NCBI RefSeq assembly: GCF_008806955.1
Contig: NZ_CP031727.1
Location: forward strand, 2,618,001 to 2,682,000
DNA: 64,000 nt
Reading direction: 5' to 3'
From: Cellvibrio sp. KY-YJ-3
Lineage (GTDB): Bacteria; Pseudomonadota; Gammaproteobacteria; Pseudomonadales; Cellvibrionaceae
Shown here one piece after another: positions 34,499 to 45,422 of this stretch (position 1 is the stretch's first letter; every line of letters starts with the position of its first letter). The notes beneath the pieces are model-generated. The model ran no database searches. It had not been told where the DNA came from and saw only the letters and a program-made list of their open reading frames with translations. Made by a program: the position numbers and the translations under genes.

Positions 34499-36337
34499 AT
34501 GACGCAAGAGCGTGCCGATCTTTTTGATCACTCCCGTTTTTTAGCCAACACCACCCAGCAACCGGGCATTTATCAAATGTTTGGCGTTGATGGCAGTATT
34601 CTTTATGTTGGTAAAGCCAAAAACCTCAAATTGCGCCTTGCCAGTTATTTCCGCAAAACGGGTTTAACACCAAAAACCAACGCGCTGGTTTCGCGTATCG
34701 CGCGTATCGAGGTCACGATTACGGCCAGTGAGACGGAGGCGCTGATCCTTGAGCAGAATCTCATTAAGTCAAATCGTCCGCCATATAATATTTTGCTGCG
34801 CGATGATAAATCCTACCCGTATATTTTTATTTCCAGTGGTGAGGATTATCCGCGCATTTCTTTTCATCGCGGTGCAAAGAAAAAGCGCGGCGATTATTAC
34901 GGCCCTTTTCCCAACGTGGGAGCAGTTAAAGACAGTCTGAACTTTTTGCAAAAAACATTTCGTTCTCGCCAGTGTGAAGACAGTGTGTTCAAAAATCGCA
35001 CACGCCCTTGTTTGCAATATCAAATAAAACGCTGCACTGCGCCCTGTGTGGATTATATTTCGCCCGAGGATTATCAAAAAGATCTGCACCACACCCGGCT
35101 TTTTTTAACGGGAAATAGCGATAAATTGCTCAGTGAACTTGCTGATCAGATGGACTTGGCGTCGCAGCAACTGCAGTTTGAAAAGGCGGCAGATTATCGC
35201 GATCAAATTACCGCTTTGCGTACCGTGCAATCGCAACAAGTGATTGAAGAGGGCAATGGCGACATCGACATAATCGCGGCAGAAATGCGCGCCGCTGCAA
35301 TTTGTGTCCACATATTGTTTGTGCGGCAAGGGCGAATATTAGGTAGCCGCAGCTTTTATCCTGCTTCCACTCTCGCAGAAACACCTGCAGAAATTCTTGC
35401 TGAATTTATTCCCCAGTTTTATCTGGCCAGTAGCGGGCGTGACATTCCACGCGAAGTGATTGTGAGTCAGCCGCTGGAAGATGTGGAGGTAATTAGCGCT
35501 GCGCTGCAGCAGGCAGCGGGGCGTCAGGTATTTATCAATCACCAAGTGCGCAGTCATCGCACCCAGTGGCTGCAAATGGCAGCAACCGCAGCGCAGCAAA
35601 ACCTTATCGCGCATATCAATAATAAAAAGAGCTCGCTGGATCGCTTTGTCGCTTTGCAGGAGGCGTTAGGATTAGAGGAAACCCCGCAGCGGATGGAGTG
35701 TTTCGATATCAGCCATAGCAGCGGTGAACTAACCGTAGCCAGCTGTGTGGTATTTGATACCAATGGCCCACTCAAATCGGATTACCGCCGATTTAATATC
35801 GATGGCATAACCCCCGGCGATGACTATGCCGCAATGGAGCAGGCGCTAACTCGCCGTTACACACGCCTGCAAAATGGTGAGGGTAAGCTACCCGATATCT
35901 TGCTGATTGATGGTGGCAAAGGGCAGCTGGGTAAAGCGATTGAAGTGCTCGGCGAATTGGGTGTGCAGGGCGTACAGCTGATTGGCGTGGCTAAAGGCAC
36001 AACGCGCAAGGCGGGTTTTGAAACTTTGTTTGATGGTGAAACTGGCGATGAGATTGTCTTGCCGGGCGATTCACCGGCATTGCATTTGATTCAGCACATC
36101 CGCGATGAATCCCACCGTTTTGCCATTACCGGCCACAAACAGCGGCGCGATAAAAAACGTAAAACATCAACCTTGGAGGATATTCCCGGAATAGGCGCTA
36201 CTCGGCGTCGTGAGTTGTTGCGTCATTTTGGTGGGTTACATGAAATCAAAAATGCCAGTATCAGTGATCTTGCGCGGGTAAGCGGCATCAGCCAGAAGTT
36301 GGCTGAGGAGATACATGCGTTTTTTCATAATGACTAG
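34499..36337 (+). CDS. uvrC: Excinuclease ABC subunit C
   Basis: 612 residues. GIY-YIG nuclease domain (about 25-105; GIYQMF ... LYVGKAKNLKLRL), cysteine region (RPCLQYQIKRCTAPC), UVR motif (around 205-240), the C-terminal endonuclease domain (FDISHSSGE ... DDYAAMEQALTRRY ... LLIDGGKGQL), and a terminal helix-hairpin-helix (DIPGIGATRRRELLRHFGG). It makes the two incisions in nucleotide excision repair. ATG at 34499; no clear Shine-Dalgarno. Confidence 0.96.
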   Translation: MTQERADLFDHSRFLANTTQQPGIYQMFGVDGSILYVGKAKNLKLRLASYFRKTGLTPKTNALVSRIARIEVTITASETEALILEQNLIKSNRPPYNILLRDDKSYPYIFISSGEDYPRISFHRGAKKKRGDYYGPFPNVGAVKDSLNFLQKTFRSRQCEDSVFKNRTRPCLQYQIKRCTAPCVDYISPEDYQKDLHHTRLFLTGNSDKLLSELADQMDLASQQLQFEKAADYRDQITALRTVQSQQVIEEGNGDIDIIAAEMRAAAICVHILFVRQGRILGSRSFYPASTLAETPAEILAEFIPQFYLASSGRDIPREVIVSQPLEDVEVISAALQQAAGRQVFINHQVRSHRTQWLQMAATAAQQNLIAHINNKKSSLDRFVALQEALGLEETPQRMECFDISHSSGELTVASCVVFDTNGPLKSDYRRFNIDGITPGDDYAAMEQALTRRYTRLQNGEGKLPDILLIDGGKGQLGKAIEVLGELGVQGVQLIGVAKGTTRKAGFETLFDGETGDEIVLPGDSPALHLIQHIRDESHRFAITGHKQRRDKKRKTSTLEDIPGIGATRRRELLRHFGGLHEIKNASISDLARVSGISQKLAEEIHAFFHND

Positions 36338-36440
36338 CCCTGCGATGCTGTCACAAAAGCGTCACGGGATGTGAAAACCATGGTGCTGGTGTATCATCTG
36401 CACCGATTTTACGACATCCAGCGCCACCTGAGACCTCTCT

Positions 36441-36995
36441 ATGAATCTTGCCAACCAGCTGACCTTACTGCGGATATTTATGATTCCGCTATTTGTTGTT
36501 GTCTTTTATCTCCCCTTTGGTTGGGCGCATATTGTCACCGCAATTATTTTTAGCGTGGCGGCGATTACTGACTGGGCTGATGGTTATGTCGCCCGCAAAT
36601 ACAATCAAAGCACACCTTTCGGCGCTTTTCTTGACCCGGTTGCTGACAAGCTAATGGTAGCTATTGCGTTATTATTGCTTGTCACCCTTCATCATGATTC
36701 AGCCTGGTTTGTAGTTGCAGCGGCCGTAATTGTCGGCCGTGAAATTGTTATTTCAGCGCTGCGCGAGTGGATGGCGGCGGTAGGGCAGCGGGCAAGTGTG
36801 GCGGTATCCAGTATCGGAAAAATAAAAACTACCCTGCAAATGACAGCAATTATCGTATTGCTCATGAACGTACCGGTGTTAATCCCGCTCGGTTTTGTCG
36901 CTTTGGCTGGCGCTGCTGCGCTAACGCTTTGGTCAATGATTCTTTATCTGCGAGCTGCCTGGCCATTCCTGTTGCCGTCCTCAGGTGAAAAATAA
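36441..36995 (+). CDS. pgsA: CDP-diacylglycerol-glycerol-3-phosphate 3-phosphatidyltransferase
   Basis: 184 residues, about 4-5 transmembrane helices. The CDP-alcohol phosphotransferase motif is intact: D44, D47-G, A-R at 51-52, G61, D65 and D69. It makes phosphatidylglycerol phosphate at the inner membrane. It follows uvrC by ~100 bp and precedes the tRNA genes, as in E. coli. Confidence 0.95.
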   Translation: MNLANQLTLLRIFMIPLFVVVFYLPFGWAHIVTAIIFSVAAITDWADGYVARKYNQSTPFGAFLDPVADKLMVAIALLLLVTLHHDSAWFVVAAAVIVGREIVISALREWMAAVGQRASVAVSSIGKIKTTLQMTAIIVLLMNVPVLIPLGFVALAGAAALTLWSMILYLRAAWPFLLPSSGEK

Positions 36996-37090
36996 CGGCT
37001 TTTTAAACGACTTGACCAGCAATTGAACAATCCGTAAAAAAACCTTACAGCAGCTTCTATAAAAGACTAGGATTTTTAAAATGAGTCCGC

Positions 37091-37096
37091 TAGAAT
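37091..37096 (+). promoter_or_regulatory. Candidate -10 of the tRNA-Cys/tRNA-Leu promoter
   Basis: TAGAAT followed by a G/C-rich stretch (TGCGGCC), about 16 bases before tRNA-Cys. The GC-rich discriminator suits a stringently controlled stable-RNA promoter. No strong -35 is visible. Confidence 0.4.
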
Positions 37097-37112
37097 TGCG
37101 GCCTCTCAAAAT

Positions 37113-37186
37113 GGCGCGATAGCAAAGCGGTTATGCGTCGGATTGCAAATCCGTTGAGCCCGGTTCGACTCCGGGTCGCGCCTCCA
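37113..37186 (+). tRNA. tRNA-Cys (GCA)
   Basis: 74 nt. Acceptor arms GGCGCGA/TCGCGCC, discriminator T, encoded CCA at 37184-37186. Anticodon GCA (37145-37147) in the loop of the GGATT/AATCC stem. T-arm GGTTCGACTCC. Start of a two-tRNA cluster. Confidence 0.97.
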
Positions 37187-37219
37187 TTTTTCTTTTACTT
37201 ACCGAAGTAAAAGCACTCT

Positions 37220-37306
37220 GCCCGAGTGGTGAAATCGGTAGACACAACAGATTTAAAATCTGTCGATCTTTTGGTCGTGCCGGTTCAAGTCCGGCCTCGG
37301 GCACCA
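37220..37306 (+). tRNA. tRNA-Leu (TAA)
   Basis: 87 nt with a long class II variable arm. Acceptor arms GCCCGAG/CTCGGGC, discriminator A, encoded CCA at 37304-37306. Anticodon TAA (37254-37256) in the ACAGA/TCTGT stem-loop. It follows tRNA-Cys by 33 bp, with the same relative order as cysT-leuZ downstream of pgsA in E. coli. Confidence 0.97.
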
Positions 37307-37338
37307 TATGTAATTCCCAACATTTTAGAACGACTGAG

Positions 37339-37376
37339 AAACCCGCCCTGAAATACAAAGCAGAGCGGGTTTTTTT
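37339..37376 (+). terminator. Rho-independent terminator after tRNA-Leu
   Basis: AAACCCGC (37339-37346) pairs with GCGGGTTT (37365-37372), followed by T residues to 37376. Confidence 0.85.
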
Positions 37377-37498
37377 ATGATTTTCTATTTGCACTACGCC
37401 AGAGCTTTCGGTGTAGTGTCTACACTAAGGGGGCACAAATCCAAGGGCGGTTTGTTCCCTGGTTTCCTCGCTATTTTTAGTTTTTGTAAGTGTCATTT

Positions 37499-38398
37499 AT
37501 GTCCAATATTGCGCTAGTAGTTATTTGTTTGGTTATTGGGTTGTTATTTCAGCGCAGCAAGCGGTTGCCGGAAAATAGTTCGGACTCACTTAATTTATAC
37601 GTAATTTATGTAGCTTTGCCGGCATTGGTTCTGCTTGAAATTCCCAAGCTTTCGTTTAGTCATCAGGCAGTTATTACCGTAGTTGCTGCCTGGTTGATTA
37701 TGCTATTTGCTGCAGCGCTTACCTGGGTGACTGCGCGTATGTTGTCTTGGTCACGCGAGGTGACGGGGGCAATGTTGCTGCTCGTTACATTGGGGAATAC
37801 GGGCTTCGTAGGTATCCCGCTGATTGAAGCGCATTTGGGGGTAAACGCCTTACCCTATGCCATTCTCTATGATCAGTTAGGCACATTTATCGCACTTAAT
37901 ACAGTAGGTGTTGGGCTCGCGTGCTATTACTCAGCAGGTCACGGGTCGGTACTTGGCATTGTGCGCAACATCTTGTTATTTCCACCATTTATTACCCTGA
38001 TAATCGCTTTCATGGTGGCTATGTTTGGTAGCTATCCGGCGTGGTTGGAGGCGGTGCTTGCGCGAATTTCGTCTACACTGGTTCCAGTAGTGATGGTGGC
38101 TGTGGGGCTGCAGTGGCGATTTGCGTTAGAGCGCGAGCATTTATCACCGCTATTATTGGGATTGTTCTACATATTAATTGTGACGCCGGCTTTTGCATGG
38201 GGCGGCTTATGGTTGTTTGATGTGCGCGGTTTGGCCGCTGATGTGATTTTGCTGGAGGCGGCAATGCCCGCGATGATTTCTGCTGGTGTGCTGGCTGCCA
38301 CTCATAATTTAGCGCCTCGGTTGGCTGCCTCGATGGTGGGTTATAGCCTGTTGCTGGGCTTATTGACGGTATGGGGCTGGCGTTTATTGCTTGGCTAG
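37499..38398 (+). CDS. AEC (auxin efflux carrier) family transporter
   Basis: 299 residues, about 10 transmembrane helices across the whole length. The family pattern is clear: LNLYVIYVALPALVLLEIPK near the start, TLGNTGFVGIPLIEAHLG in the middle and LLEAAMPAMISAGVLAATH near the end. Bacterial members export or import organic acids, but the substrate is not predictable. ATG at 37499. Monocistronic, after the tRNA terminator. Confidence 0.9.
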   Translation: MSNIALVVICLVIGLLFQRSKRLPENSSDSLNLYVIYVALPALVLLEIPKLSFSHQAVITVVAAWLIMLFAAALTWVTARMLSWSREVTGAMLLLVTLGNTGFVGIPLIEAHLGVNALPYAILYDQLGTFIALNTVGVGLACYYSAGHGSVLGIVRNILLFPPFITLIIAFMVAMFGSYPAWLEAVLARISSTLVPVVMVAVGLQWRFALEREHLSPLLLGLFYILIVTPAFAWGGLWLFDVRGLAADVILLEAAMPAMISAGVLAATHNLAPRLAASMVGYSLLLGLLTVWGWRLLLG

Positions 38399-38520
38399 GA
38401 TTTTCCAGGCTGCAGGTGTTGCGTTGATTGGTGGGAAAATAAAAAACATGGATGAGGCTTGTCGCGCGTTTTTATAGTGTCGGCGGGGTTAATCAATTGC
38501 TTGAATGGAGTCCATCATAA

Positions 38521-39819
38521 TTGGATCCTTATCTTCATTATCTGGTTAAATTATCGGCAGCTAATCCGGCAGTGGTGGCTGACGATATATACACTGTAAA
38601 TGGTGAGTTATTGCTTGCGCGGTCAGCGCCGCTTGATGAAAAAACCTGCCTCGCCCTCCAGGGTAAAACTCTCGCTCGCCCGCTCGCCAATTCTATTGAA
38701 TTAAAGACAGTTATCACCTCAAGCGATTTGCTGCAGCATTTGTTGGGCACGATTCGTTCAACCGAATATTTTCAAGCTCTAGCAGAGCAGAAGCATCCTC
38801 TGAGTTCTCTTGAGCCTGTATGTGCCAAGTTGGCGGATCTACCGTTATTGCAGCAGTATTTGACGGTGATGGCAGCGCAAATGAATGATTTATATCAACG
38901 CACACTCTGCGTGAGCCTCTGGGCACTTTACATCGCGCAGGAGATGCGCTTGCCTGCGGCGGAGTCTGGTGAAATATTTTGGGCGGCAATTGCCCATGAT
39001 ATTGGTATGTTGCACATCGATCCGCAAATCCTTCATAAATCCGAAAAATTAACCGCTGAAGATTGGCTGCATATACAAAGCCATGTGGAAATTGCGCGTA
39101 GTATTTTGATGGATGTTCCCGGTTTATCTGCTGAGATAGTTGCTGCGGTCAGTGAGCATCACGAGCGCTGTGATGGCACGGGTTACCCTTTGGCTAAAGT
39201 GGAGAGCGAACTTTCCATTGCCGGGCAAATTCTTGCCGTTGCCGATTCAATTGTGGGTATTTATTTTAATCGCTTTAAGGCGCAGGGGCGGCGTTGGCGT
39301 GAGGTGATTCCTATTCTGGAGATGAATCGCGCCGCTTATTTGTATCGCAGTTGCGACATTGTGACTACCATGATTTTGCGAAGCGAATTGCCGCTGCCCA
39401 ATGTAGTGCATGGTAGTGGTGTTCCTGAATTTGCTGAGCGGATGTTGCAACAAAATTTGCAGCTACAGAATTGGTTTACGCAATTGCGCGATTGTTTGAC
39501 CTCGGTGGGGTATACCCACGGCGACCGAAAGCTACATGCATTGCAAAACGTTATTTTTCATATTGCTACCACCTTTAAAGGCAGCATGTTGTTCAAAGAA
39601 GATTTGCGTGAGTCCCTTGAATCCATGGCGGGTAAAGAGGGTAATAGCATCACTCAAGTAGTTGCGGATGCCTCGCTTAGGCAAGAGGAAATGAAATTTC
39701 ATTTGCAGCGCTTGAGTCGAATGGTGCAAATGTACATCTCATCGGGTGATGCCAAAGACCCAAAAATTTTACGCAAAATAGAAGAGGGTTTTGCAAATAT
39801 CAGCGGCCGTATTAAGTAA
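38521..39819 (+). CDS. HD-GYP domain protein with changed catalytic residues
   Basis: 432 residues, TTG start with GGAG 10 bases before. The HD-GYP domain lies at about 120-250. HDIG (159-162), H188, HHE (213-215), DGTGYP (218-223) and D242 are kept. The Lys after HDIG is Met163 (HDIGM), and the first metal-ligand His of the usual HSxRV segment is Arg127 (RTLCVS). It may therefore be a weak c-di-GMP phosphodiesterase or a regulatory protein. The N-terminal ~115 and C-terminal ~170 residues match nothing I know. It stands alone. Confidence 0.8.
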   Translation: MDPYLHYLVKLSAANPAVVADDIYTVNGELLLARSAPLDEKTCLALQGKTLARPLANSIELKTVITSSDLLQHLLGTIRSTEYFQALAEQKHPLSSLEPVCAKLADLPLLQQYLTVMAAQMNDLYQRTLCVSLWALYIAQEMRLPAAESGEIFWAAIAHDIGMLHIDPQILHKSEKLTAEDWLHIQSHVEIARSILMDVPGLSAEIVAAVSEHHERCDGTGYPLAKVESELSIAGQILAVADSIVGIYFNRFKAQGRRWREVIPILEMNRAAYLYRSCDIVTTMILRSELPLPNVVHGSGVPEFAERMLQQNLQLQNWFTQLRDCLTSVGYTHGDRKLHALQNVIFHIATTFKGSMLFKEDLRESLESMAGKEGNSITQVVADASLRQEEMKFHLQRLSRMVQMYISSGDAKDPKILRKIEEGFANISGRIK

Positions 39820-39874
39820 ACAAATAGTTCATCACAATACGCCGCCAGTTTCCTGATATTAACGCCCGTTAAAA

Positions 39875-40678
39875 TTACTGTTGATGCCAAAAGGGTTGGC
39901 CAATGGTTGGGGTGCTCGGGCTGGCCGTTTGGCGTTTTTGCATCAAGCCTGCTTTAAATGCTTTGCGGCCTGCATCGATTGCATCGGCAAAGGCTTCGGC
40001 CATCAGTGGCGGGTTGTGCGCCTTGGCCACTGCCGTATTTAATAAAATCCCATCAAACCCCATTTCCATTGCTTCGGCAGCTTGCGATGGCGCCCCAAGC
40101 CCGGCATCAATAATCATCGGGACGTCTTTAATGCGCTCGCGCAGGGTGCGTAAGTTATAGCGATTTAATAAGCCTTGGCCGGTGCCAATAGGTGAGCCCC
40201 ATGGCATCAACACTTCGCAACCGACATCCAATAACCGCTTGCATAAGATCAAATCATCGGTGCAGTAGGGTAGGACTTTAAAACCTTTTTTAATCAAAAT
40301 ATCTGCAGCTTCCAGTAAACCAAAGGGGTCAGGTTGCAGGTTGTAATCGTCGCCGACCACTTCCAATTTGATCCAATCCGTATTGAAAATTTCGCGCGAC
40401 ATTTCAGCCAGCGTCACGGCTTCTTTTACCGATTTACAACCGGCAGTATTGGGCAGTAAACGGCAGCCGCTTTCCTGAATATATTGCCAAATTGCATCGC
40501 CATCGCGATTGGCCGGGTTTTGCCTGCGCAAACCGAGCGTCACAATTTCACTGCGCGATTGAATAACCGATTCGCGCATTAATTGGGGTGATGCATAAAG
40601 GGCGGTGCCCAATAAAAAACGACTGGAAAATGTTTCGCCGTAGAGCGTGAAATCTTTCTCAGGTTTGTTGTAGCTCAT
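39875..40678 (-). CDS. thiG: Thiazole synthase
   Basis: 267 residues from ATG 40678, with GGAGG inside the end of thiS. It builds thiazole phosphate from deoxyxylulose phosphate, ThiS-thiocarboxylate and the ThiO/glycine product dehydroglycine. Schiff-base Lys in [11 protein letters not shown], then [26 protein letters not shown], and [20 protein letters not shown]. One base separates the thiS stop from this start. Last gene of the thiOSG operon. Confidence 0.95.
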   Translation of the reverse strand: MSYNKPEKDFTLYGETFSSRFLLGTALYASPQLMRESVIQSRSEIVTLGLRRQNPANRDGDAIWQYIQESGCRLLPNTAGCKSVKEAVTLAEMSREIFNTDWIKLEVVGDDYNLQPDPFGLLEAADILIKKGFKVLPYCTDDLILCKRLLDVGCEVLMPWGSPIGTGQGLLNRYNLRTLRERIKDVPMIIDAGLGAPSQAAEAMEMGFDGILLNTAVAKAHNPPLMAEAFADAIDAGRKAFKAGLMQKRQTASPSTPTIGQPFWHQQ

Positions 40679-40679
40679 A

Positions 40680-40886
40680 TCAACCTCCACCAACCGGTTT
40701 GACGATATCGATTTGATCGCCATTCAATAATTCGCGCTCAGGGTAAGTCGAGCGAGGTACAAATTCACCATTAATGGCCACAGCGATTTTAGTTTCACCG
40801 TAACCCCATTGCTGTAGGGCATCGCTGAGCAATGCCTTGGCGGCTAGCGTTTTAGTTTCGTTGTTTACACTCAGTTCAATGGTCAT
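40680..40886 (-). CDS. thiS: Sulfur-carrier protein ThiS
   Basis: 68 residues, ubiquitin-like fold, ending VKPVGGG; the C-terminal Gly-Gly is adenylated and thiocarboxylated. Segment [13 protein letters not shown] is typical. A longer reading of the frame from 41018 overlaps thiO and is not likely. 13 bp after thiO. Confidence 0.93.
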   Translation of the reverse strand: MTIELSVNNETKTLAAKALLSDALQQWGYGETKIAVAINGEFVPRSTYPERELLNGDQIDIVKPVGGG

Positions 40887-40899
40887 AAGTTCGTGTTTT

Positions 40900-42075
40900 C
40901 TAGTGGTGATTGAGCAGTGCAGAAAAAATCGCTTCGGGTTTTTTAAATATATGCGCAAGCACATTTTCAACCACGGCTGGTGCGAGTAAATATCCGTGGC
41001 GAAATAATCCGTTAGCACTGATTAGCCCGTCCTGAATATCTACCTTGGGTAAATTATCCATAAATGCCGGGCGCAAATTGGTGTCCATTTCGATAATGCG
41101 CGCCTCGGCAAATGCGGGTGACACAGTATAAAGGGCACTGCTTAATTCAAGGCTGGATTGCAGGGTAACGGGTGAGCGATCTTCACTTTCAATTTGTGTC
41201 GCGCCGATTACAAAATAATTATCGGGTTTAGGCACTACATAAAGTTGGTAGCGCGGGTGCATGAGGCGCACAGGTCGCTGTAATTGTATTTCAGTGGTTT
41301 GCACATGCAGTGTTTCGCCGCGCACGCCGCGCAGTTTTGGTATTTGCGTTTTGGCGCCCAGCCCACGGCAATCAATAACAAGATCAAACGCTTCGTTCTC
41401 GCCATCCACCATCACTTTACCGGGCGAAACTTCTACCATGCTGTGTTCGCGCAGAGTAATTTTGCTGCGCATAATTTGCTCGCCCAACAAACGCAAAAAG
41501 CGGCGGTTATGCAAATGTCCCTCTTCAGCAAGAAATAACCCCTGTTGAAAGTGTGGGTTTAGGTCTGGTTCCAGTTCCTGTATTTGTGTTTGTGTGACTC
41601 GTTGATAGCTGTGACAGTTAGGAATAACAAATTTCAGCTCACGCGCAAACTGCTCCAGCTCACTTTCATCCTGCGGGTGCGCGACAACAAGACTGCCGTT
41701 ATTAAAAAATAATTCCCCGCCGGTGCTGGGTAAATCATCATTTAATTGTTTAATCCAGCGCGGCCAGTGGGCGAGCGCAAATTGGCCCATACGGTAAACG
41801 CCTTCATCCGACACCACGGCTTCGCTCAGCGGTGCAACCATGCCTGCCGCCGTAAAAGCGGCGGCGCGTTTGCTCTGCGCTTCGGTGGGCGTAAAACTAC
41901 CGGCTTCAAACAGGGTGACATCAAGCCCGGCTTTGTTTAATTGCCAGGCGAGTAAACGCCCGAGCAAACCGGCACCGGCAATCGCAATGCGCTGCGGAAC
42001 ATTGGTGTGTGATGCGAATTTGGTTGTTGTAGATTGTTTGGTCGCGGATTGGTTAGTAGCAGATTGTTTGGTCAT
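40900..42075 (-). CDS. thiO: Glycine oxidase ThiO
   Basis: 391 residues. FAD-dependent oxidation of glycine to dehydroglycine for thiazole synthesis, the aerobic alternative to ThiH. The Rossmann motif IAIAGAGLLGRLLAWQL starts at about residue 25. CRGLGAK and PRYQLYVVP follow, and GLFRHGYLLAPAV is at the C-terminus. The first ~20 residues are a low-complexity Thr/Gln/Ser/Ala repeat (QSAT units). ATG at 42075 with AGAGG upstream. First gene behind the TPP riboswitch. Confidence 0.92.
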   Translation of the reverse strand: MTKQSATNQSATKQSTTTKFASHTNVPQRIAIAGAGLLGRLLAWQLNKAGLDVTLFEAGSFTPTEAQSKRAAAFTAAGMVAPLSEAVVSDEGVYRMGQFALAHWPRWIKQLNDDLPSTGGELFFNNGSLVVAHPQDESELEQFARELKFVIPNCHSYQRVTQTQIQELEPDLNPHFQQGLFLAEEGHLHNRRFLRLLGEQIMRSKITLREHSMVEVSPGKVMVDGENEAFDLVIDCRGLGAKTQIPKLRGVRGETLHVQTTEIQLQRPVRLMHPRYQLYVVPKPDNYFVIGATQIESEDRSPVTLQSSLELSSALYTVSPAFAEARIIEMDTNLRPAFMDNLPKVDIQDGLISANGLFRHGYLLAPAVVENVLAHIFKKPEAIFSALLNHH

Positions 42076-42123
42076 AGTGCCTCTGTGTCGAGGCGGAGAG
42101 CGGGCAATAGCCATGGCTGATGC

Positions 42124-42235
42124 ACCTTGTTCCCTCCGCAGGTATTAGCCTGTTCAGGTTCTACGGATTGGGCCGAACCCATCTCAGCCTCCGCATACCT
42201 CACTCATTAAGTGAGGCACCAAGGCGCTCCGACAA
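42124..42235 (-). promoter_or_regulatory. Thiamine pyrophosphate (THI-box) riboswitch
   Basis: Minus-strand RNA contains the THI-element core: CTGAGATGGG in the 5' half and ACCTGAACAGGCTAATACC in the 3' half, ending CGGAGGGA. The tail of the aptamer is about 50 bases before the thiO start. It should switch off thiOSG when TPP is high. No clear terminator follows, so control is likely at translation or by antitermination not visible here. Confidence 0.93.
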
Positions 42236-42238
42236 GAA

Positions 42239-42260
42239 GGTGGCCAATATACTGGCCACC
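42239..42260. repeat. Perfect 8-bp inverted repeat over the thi promoter -10
   Basis: GGTGGCCA (42239-42246) and TGGCCACC (42253-42260) flank ATATAC. It overlaps the proposed -10 and transcription start of the thiOSG operon, so it could be an operator. Confidence 0.5.
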
Positions 42261-42274
42261 CATTTAGATCGCAA
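42246..42274 (-). promoter_or_regulatory. Promoter of the thiOSG operon
   Basis: On the minus strand, -35 TTGCGA (42269-42274), a 17-bp spacer and -10 TATATT (42246-42251) place the transcript start near 42239, right at the riboswitch 5' end. The -10 falls inside an inverted repeat (42239-42260). Confidence 0.6.
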
Positions 42275-42323
42275 TCTATACGCGAGCTATTTGTGGGTAG
42301 ATCTATTTTTTAGTCGGGCAAGT

Positions 42324-45318
<2,995 letters not shown>

Positions 45319-45342
45319 TTTATCTCGCTTCAGTGCTATCGC

Positions 45343-45369
45343 AAAAACTCGGGTTATGCCCGAGTTTTT
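45343..45369 (+). terminator. Hairpin terminator between guaB and guaA
   Basis: AAAAACTCGGG (45343-45353) pairs with CCCGAGTTTTT (45359-45369) around TTATG. The T-run at the 3' end makes it a good intrinsic terminator within the guaBA pair. Confidence 0.75.
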
Positions 45370-45422
45370 CATTTAGGCCGAATTCTTTTTGTTGTTATTT
45401 TTCTTATTGAGCAGGAATCAAT

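Noticed and set aside
36996-37112. Searched for a tRNA-Gly between pgsA and tRNA-Cys
   Set aside because: No acceptor or T-arm sequence of a tRNA is present there.
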